NCBI GenBank assembly: GCA_008508345.1
Contig: QNGE01001232.1
Coordinates: forward strand, 63,321 to 127,320
Source: Paragonimus westermani
Taxonomy: Eukaryota; Platyhelminthes; Trematoda; Plagiorchiida; Troglotrematidae
DNA length: 64,000 nucleotides
Direction of reading: 5' to 3'
Shown here: in pieces, positions 58,278 to 64,000 of the stretch
Position numbering within the stretch: position 1 is the first letter of the stretch
Layout: each line of letters begins with the position of its first letter
The notes under the pieces: model-generated
The model's input: only the letters and a program-made list of their open reading frames with translations
The model's database searches: none
What the model was told of the DNA's origin: nothing
Program-made: the position numbers and the translations under genes

Positions 58278-59905
58278 TTGTTGCATCATACCCTTGTTGC
58301 ATCGTACCCTTGTTCAAAGGAAAGGGTAGCAAGCAATGCACCGACAGCTACCGCGGTATCAGCCTCTTGAGCTGTGCAGGCAAGGTGCTTGCCAGAATCC
58401 TCCTGAACCGACTGAATGCGTCCGTTCTGGAGATGAATGTTCCCGAGGAGCAGTGTGGATTTCGGTCGAGTCGGAGTACTATCGACCTGGTGTTTGCTGC
58501 TCGACAGCTTCAGGAGAAGTGCCGAGAACGGAATCAGCCCTTGTATGCCCTGTTCGTGGACTTCACCAAAGCGTTCGATTCCGTGAACCGCGAGGCGCTG
58601 TGGACGGTGCTTGGTAAGTTTGGATGTCCAGGTAAGTTCGTCAATATGGTTAGATTGTTGCATGCGGGCATGAAGGCGAAGGTGCAATCGTGTGGATCGA
58701 CCTCTGATGATTTCGACATCGTCACTGGCGTGAAGCAGGGTTGTGTTCTAGCCCCAGCCCTATTTAGTTTATATTTGACTGCGATGGTAACAGTTGCTTT
58801 TCAGAACTCTGGAGAGGATGGCGTCGAGGTGGAGTACCGGACGGACGGGCGTCTGTTGAATATCCGACGATTTGGCGCCTCAACCCGGCTGCAGACCTCA
58901 AGGATGCGGATGCTTCTGTTCGCCGATGACAGCGCCTTGCTAGCGCACAGCGAAGAAGAGCTGCAACGTCTAGCTACAGCATTCGCTTCGGCAGCATCGA
59001 AGTTCGGGTTGGACATCAACACAGGTAAGACGTATTCGTTTTTTCAGCCTTCTCCTGGTGGAGGTGCTGCTTGTGTACCTCCACCCGAAATTCGCATCGC
59101 TGGAGACACTGTGAATGGCTGCGGGGATTTTTGCTACTTGGGTAGCAACTTGTCGACAGATCTGTCCGTGGACCGCGAGTTGAGAGCGCGTGTGGCAAAG
59201 GCTAGCGCTGCTTTCGGACGTCTTGAAAGGCGTGTCTGGAAGAATCACAGCCTGAAGATGGCCACGAAGTTGTGTGTCTACCGCTCAATGGTGCTGTCTA
59301 TCCTGCTGTACGGCAGTGAGACGTGGACACTGTATCAGCGGAACGTGAGCTATTTGAGCCGTTTCCATGTTCAGTGTCTGAGGCGCATCTTGGGTATTCG
59401 GTGGTCGGACATGATTCCGAACACTGAGGTAATGCGGCGAGCGGACATGGACGGGATGGAAGCCATGTTGATGCTGAACCAGCTCCGTTGGCTCGGTCAC
59501 GTCCGTCGGATGGGCGATGACCGTATCCCGAAGCAGTTACTGTACGGACAAGTGAAGTCAGGTAAGCGAAATCCCGGTGGCCAGAAGCGGAGGTACCAGG
59601 ATGTTGTGCAGGTAAGTCTTTCACGTTGTAACATTGATTTTAGATGTTGGGAAGATTTGGCGTTGAACCGGACGGCCTGGAGGAATACGGTTCGGGCGGG
59701 CGTCCGAGCGTTCAACGAGCAACTATTGCGTGGTCGCGAGCGGAAGCGTGCGGTACGCAAAGGAACCATCGGTGCCATAGGTCGCGGTGACGTGACTATA
59801 TGGCGTTGTGATGTGTGCGGCCGCGAATGCGCTGGCCGTTTGGGGCTGGTAGGTCACCAACGTACTCATAGTACCCCGTCGGCGAAGAGGCGGCGAGTAC
59901 GCTAG
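58262..59905 (+). CDS. LINE reverse transcriptase ORF, intact frame
   Basis: The frame is 547 codons with no stop. Motifs in order are Tyr-Arg-Gly-Ile-Ser-Leu-Leu (30-36), Cys-Gly-Phe-Arg (65-68), Asp-Phe-Thr-Lys-Ala-Phe-Asp-Ser-Val (100-108, first catalytic Asp), Gly-Val-Lys-Gln-Gly-Cys-Val-Leu-Ala-Pro (156-165) and Phe-Ala-Asp-Asp (220-223, catalytic pair). These are followed by Leu-Leu-Tyr-Gly-Ser-Glu-Thr-Trp, Leu-Arg-Trp-Leu-Gly-His-Val-Arg-Arg-Met, and a C-terminal zinc finger Cys516-x2-Cys519-x12-His532-x3-His536. RT copies RNA into DNA at a nicked target. All catalytic residues are present, but the missing endonuclease and the truncated RT start argue that this copy cannot move by itself. 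The first 13 or so codons are host flank. It is probably recently inserted. Confidence 0.9.
   Translation: MTVYTFVASYPCCIVPLFKGKGSKQCTDSYRGISLLSCAGKVLARILLNRLNASVLEMNVPEEQCGFRSSRSTIDLVFAARQLQEKCRERNQPLYALFVDFTKAFDSVNREALWTVLGKFGCPGKFVNMVRLLHAGMKAKVQSCGSTSDDFDIVTGVKQGCVLAPALFSLYLTAMVTVAFQNSGEDGVEVEYRTDGRLLNIRRFGASTRLQTSRMRMLLFADDSALLAHSEEELQRLATAFASAASKFGLDINTGKTYSFFQPSPGGGAACVPPPEIRIAGDTVNGCGDFCYLGSNLSTDLSVDRELRARVAKASAAFGRLERRVWKNHSLKMATKLCVYRSMVLSILLYGSETWTLYQRNVSYLSRFHVQCLRRILGIRWSDMIPNTEVMRRADMDGMEAMLMLNQLRWLGHVRRMGDDRIPKQLLYGQVKSGKRNPGGQKRRYQDVVQVSLSRCNIDFRCWEDLALNRTAWRNTVRAGVRAFNEQLLRGRERKRAVRKGTIGAIGRGDVTIWRCDVCGRECAGRLGLVGHQRTHSTPSAKRRRVR
58278..59905 (+). mobile_element. 5'-truncated RTE-like LINE
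   Basis: GC-richer than its flanks. It lacks the apurinic endonuclease domain that precedes RT in complete elements, since the RT starts abruptly at about 58303. The 5' boundary has a 16-bp direct duplication, ttgttgcatcataccc at 58278-58293 and ttgttgcatcgtaccc at 58294-58309. This may be a truncation or target-site scar. The 3' end is not fixed; a GC-rich tail continues for some distance. No clear target-site duplication was found. Confidence 0.75.
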
Positions 59906-60620
59906 GCTCAGGTAGGTCAAATCGGTATACCTATTCTACTTCTGTTAATGACTGCATCGGCCAACATCGTGGTCATTGACAATTAATCCGCTCTTCTTTT
60001 CAGAAACCTGAGTGTCTGTGGTCTTCTACCCATTCTTTTCTCCGGCTTTGTTGATGTAATGTATGATGAATGGTCTGCCTGGCTTTTCATAGTCCAATGA
60101 GAACTTTGCTTTTCATCCTTATCTTCTCTGGGATGCACTAACCTGCACCCCTATACTGCAACGCTTCTTGTATTACACTTCAAAAATCTTTCTTCTCAGT
60201 GTAGATCTCGTCATTGCAGCCTCTCTGTTTAGTTTCCGAGAGATAAGAGTTTCCTTTCCTTATTAGCCAATCAAGTGGCTAACCAGCATTGGCTGGCTGG
60301 ACACAAAGGCCCCACTGGCACACCTCCCGGTCTTATTCCTTCGGGTTTACACTGGATATGTGGTGTGTTGGTGGAACTGCAATTGGTGCAGCGCAAGCCA
60401 ATTGCGGAGATGGCTGAGCGCAGGCGTCCTTTGGCTTCGGTCATTGTGACAGGCTAATCCGAATCGGATGCTGCCAACCGTGCATCATGTGCTTCGCATG
60501 TGAACAAAAAGTCTGTCCTGTAGCACAGTATTCAGTGTGGTCGTTGGTGGTTGTATGAGACTTCAAGGCGGCCAAACGATGACGCGGTCACGGGCTATGA
60601 AAGCCTCGTTCCCCCGCTGA
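59906..60620 (+). other. GC-rich LINE tail or repeat-derived stretch
   Basis: Higher GC than the surroundings, especially 60240-60620. A 60-codon frame at 60275-60457 (Trp-Leu-Ala-Gly-His-Lys-Gly-Pro-Thr-Gly) has no family I know. It could be LINE 3' UTR or another repeat. The end of the LINE is not marked by a poly(A) or clear microsatellite. Confidence 0.35.
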
Positions 60621-60644
60621 TCAAGATCGGTTAGTGACGTTTAC

Positions 60645-60866
60645 CAAGCTGGAAAGTTCCCGACCTTTCAAAAAGCTGACTGGAAACACTTTTGGACTGG
60701 GTAGAGTGTCATAGTCAGTGGCTAGCCTGTATCCAAAAGATGATCGACCCTTCTTTTTCACAACACTTCCTCGTTTTGTTTTCTCTCCCTTTTCCCTCCG
60801 AACATTTATGCTCGCTGTCCCGTTATTTTGTGGACTATCTTCAGGACTAACAATAACCTTAGCCAT
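60645..60866 (-). CDS. Possible first coding exon, unknown gene
   Basis: A minus-strand ATG at 60866-60864 lies in a strong start context (accATGG). It opens 74 codons that end at a donor TTG|GTAAAC (GT at 60644-60643), phase 0. The peptide has Met-Ala-Lys-Val-Ile-Val-Ser-Pro-Glu-Asp, a basic Lys-Lys-Lys-Gly-Arg stretch, and Phe-Gly-Tyr-Arg-Leu-Ala-Thr. It could be a 5' exon of a downstream minus-strand gene, conceivably stonin, but the phase (0) does not directly fit the stonin acceptor, so another exon would be needed. The frame also stops 24 bases past the donor. Confidence 0.3.
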
Positions 60867-60900
60867 GGTACCCACAAATACAGCTCAAAGCTCGGAATGA

Positions 60901-63900
60901 TTATGACAGCATTGATGCCAAACTTTACCACCTTTGGTCTGTCTGCCAAAATGCCATGTACTTTCCGAAGTAGATTAAACATGAAATTAATTAGCTGATC
61001 TAATCCGACTGTAACCTATATTCACCACTGACTCACACTCACTGGAATGGTGTTTTACATCGCATTCCACTTCGCATTTGAATTCACTGAACTTGTTTGA
61101 AATGGTGATTAAACTGCAGTTATAGTTTTCAACCTAGGTGCGTAAAATAAGACTTGCTTGATTCAAGAACATAATAAGAATGATAAAAATTGCATATGCT
61201 CGAATGGGATTCTGAAAGACATCGATTTGGGATGACGTGTGTAAACAGAGCACTGGTATATACTAAAACAATTTTCGGATTCCGTTTTGTCATTAGTTAA
61301 CTGCCAGTTAGTAGAGACCAATGCAGACCGCGAAGCAGAGGATTCCAAGTTCATCCGAAGTCCATTATCCGTTTTTGTAGCTGTCTGCGGTGAAACCACT
61401 CGTGAAACAGTCGTGCGCTATTGCGCTCAAGTTCAAGAAGACTCAACATGTGGCAGTACTTTGCGAGATTGCTAGGCTTTATTTGACTGAAGCAGCTAGT
61501 AGTTTTATAACTAGACCTACTCATGTTTAATCACCTTTGCTTGTGTATTTGTATGATGTTGGCGTCAGGGCTGTATGAGCAGTCGACGTTAAAAACAGTG
61601 GTGAGCCTGACCCAGTCCGAAATCGAATGTTGACATCCATACGTCTACAAATCGGTTCAAGTTGGATTCAAGCAGAATTATACTCTTGTAATTAGGCTTT
61701 TGTATACCGACGTGTTGATTCGAGTTTGTACAAAGACGCACGAAAAAGTTATTACAGGCAGTACATCTGTTTTCACGTCATACACTCTGTGGCATATTTT
61801 TGGTTATCAAATGAGACCACACTTTTTAAGGCAGCTAACTGAATGCAGGTTATGGTAAGACAACAAACCGTTTGCTTTTTCCTATGAACAAACAGTGGAC
61901 TCGCGACCGTTTATCGCATTAAAAATTGTAACAGCTTTCAAAATAATTGGATGCATTCCTGAATCAGTTGAGATAGTTGAGAAATCAATTAGGGGATTTA
62001 TAATCCATTGTTTTACAAGAAGGTGGTAATGAACAGTGAACGATCAGGAACTTAAAAAGTACTTTATCGGATCAACGAAGATGATGGTAAACTCGATAGT
62101 CAACACATTTAAACTGGATAAGCACGTGAACAAAACTCTCTCTTATTACACTGAGGCTCATTCAGTTGACTTGAGTAGATTTCTACGAATTAGTCATAAA
62201 GTGTCTGTTTAGATAGCGTAAGTAGTGCAGGATAATTGCCGCATGAACACGATCAATTTTATGCTTTCTCTTTGCTACCCATCAGGATACTTTCGTTCCG
62301 CATACGTTTTGTAGGGTGCTTTCGACATTCGCACTAATCTTAAGGTTCTACCAAGTATGTAGTAGGCCGTAAAAATGACCCGCGAATGAGTTATCATTCT
62401 CTGACCTAACAAGCCATCTCAAACACAATAAGTTAACATCAGTATAAGTCACCATCGAAAAACTGACTTACGAAAAAAGATACACTAAAACGAATTTACA
62501 AAAATGTCTCCATGTTCAGTACTAGTTACTTATTTCAGTTTCCAGGTATCGCAAATACTTTTCTTCAGGATAGTTCACATTGGATTGTTGCAGGTCAGAG
62601 CAACCCAGTGGTTGGAAACGGTACAATTTTCCGGGTTTGTTAGACTAAATAGTGTTACACTCAGATACCAGAACTTTTAAATTCGTTTTTACAAAACTTG
62701 GTACGGAATTCTTTTTACACGGATTTTACAATACTTTATCGTTACTCGTCAACTGTTCCGTAAGTTCAACAACAACTTAACCAGAATGGAAAACTTTGCT
62801 TTCACCGTTATCAGATCGATGTTACAGCGTGTACTTTCGAAGTGAGTGAGTAGCTCTATCAGTGCGTAAAAATAGCCGTGATTGGAAGTTTGCGTGGGAT
62901 GCGTCGATCATGTTCAGCGTAGGGTCAGTGAAAATGTAGTCAACAGGTTCGCCTTGGGAAACAAATGAGGTTACCATGAATCAGGTAGAAAAAATGACCT
63001 CTGCAAAGAACAGAATTAAAGTTTGATACCTATGCTTTAAATAAGACTGAAAAAATATCAGAATACGTAATCTTCATTGACAGATGACTTTCAACCAAGA
63101 TGGTTTAACGGTCGAATGGATAAGCAAATAATGTTTGTTTTTAAATTTGAGCTACTAACTAGTAACAGTAGTAAAAACTCAATGGACGCCGTGTGTCTGG
63201 TTAGGTCTCAAACTGTGATTTTTTCCGGACCAACATTTCGTGCATGTTGGACACACATGGGCGTGCAACTAATTTGAAAAAATCATCGCAATTCTTGTTC
63301 AGGGTGGAATCCACAGCGTAGAGAATAAGACAGGTGGATAGAAGATGAAGGCTTGGGGTTAATGATTGCCAGCGTAGCGCAAGCATCAACACAAATAAGT
63401 TTTGAACAAACTGAAGGGGATTAAGGCGTTTACTGACCAAAGACCACAAGAACCGAGCATGCGTTTCCAGTTGCATTAAGAAGTCACTGAGAAAGTGTCA
63501 TAAACGTCTACTATGTATCCAAATTGAATAATTTATTTCACTACTGATGCTGTTGAGTGATGTTCGTTACTGTCCACACAGACGACCATAGTTTCCATTT
63601 GATTAGGCTACTTGGGAATATGCTTCTTAATGAGAGCAGCTAGTTGCCGGCTCGTCCTCGAACTGCAGTCTCTCAATTAATTGCAGTAAACATAGATTGT
63701 TCATTGTTAATCTAGTAGACGGGTAAAGCTCTGGTTCACTGCACCATACATAATTTTGCGCCATTTTGTCTTGGATACACAGATTATTGCAGGATTCTTT
63801 GTGACTGATCAGTTGTTATGTTGAATTGGGAGCTGCAGGTGAACTGCCATCTTTAATGAAATCTGTGCAAGTATTTCCTGATAAATAACGCTGATGTGTT

Positions 63901-64000
63901 TGCTGATAAAGGATAACATCAGGTCGTCAATCCAGAGCGCTTATAATTAAGTAGTCATCATTCCAATTCAAGTAGCACAGGAGATCATCCAACATGTCTT
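60901..64000. other. Right flank, nothing recognised
   Basis: A plus frame at 61287-61475 is Cys/Glu/Thr rich (ending Cys-Gly-Ser-Thr-Leu-Arg-Asp-Cys) but has no motif that I know. The remaining frames are short and AT-driven. No RNA gene or repeat was seen. Confidence 0.4.

Noticed and set aside
59611..59643. GTAAGT...TTTTAG resembling a 32-base intron in the LINE RT
   Set aside because: The sequence in between reads on as normal RT C-terminal protein in frame, and 32 bases is too short for an intron.
59801..59890. C2H2 zinc finger as a host transcription factor
   Set aside because: It is the usual C-terminal finger of this LINE type and is in frame with the RT.

Overview
The window is eukaryotic DNA from an animal. 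It has intron-split genes, introns of 2 to 11 kb, consensus GT-AG splice sites, and non-coding DNA full of decayed retroelements. The two identifiable genes, an ERO1 oxidoreductin and a stonin, are metazoan, with large introns. The repeat mix (Penelope-like elements with GIY-YIG endonuclease, Ty3/gypsy remnants, an RTE-like LINE with a terminal C2H2 finger) fits a flatworm, most likely a digenean trematode. The species cannot be settled from the sequence alone. No prokaryotic features, CRISPR arrays, rRNA or convincing functional tRNA genes were seen.

Layout. 1-8.5 kb: flank or upstream intron sequence of ERO1 with repeat remnants, including a minus-strand Ty3/gypsy piece, two diverged copies of one unknown repeat and a LINE scrap. 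8.5-25.2 kb (+): the last four coding exons of ERO1 at 8523-8793, 10662-10818, 21342-21454 and 25111-25150. Their reading phases join perfectly, and the middle intron is 10.5 kb. That intron carries two head-to-head Penelope-like copies (11.96-14.1 kb), a palindromic element with a hammerhead-like motif (16.86-17.07 kb), a CR1-like scrap and a dead Ty3/gypsy element (19.2-21.07 kb). 25.5-34.2 kb: intergenic, with a 255-bp repeat shared with the last ERO1 intron and another hammerhead-like motif. 35.26-44.57 kb (-): the 3' two coding exons of a stonin gene (endocytic adaptor), including one exon of about 3.3 kb. Its last intron holds a second type of Penelope-like element followed by a hammerhead-like motif. 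46.23-53.46 kb: an apparently perfect tandem duplication of a 3.6-kb non-coding unit. 58.28-59.9 kb (+): a 5'-truncated LINE with an intact 547-codon reverse transcriptase frame. 60.6-60.9 kb (-): a possible first coding exon of an unidentified gene. The remainder shows nothing I can name.

Functionally, ERO1 (disulfide formation in the endoplasmic reticulum) and stonin (clathrin/AP-2 cargo adaptor) are unrelated neighbours transcribed toward each other. The most noteworthy material is structural: repeated hammerhead-ribozyme-like folds next to Penelope-like element remnants, inverted Penelope copies, and two places (the 3.6-kb duplication and a hairpin around an N) that need an assembly check.
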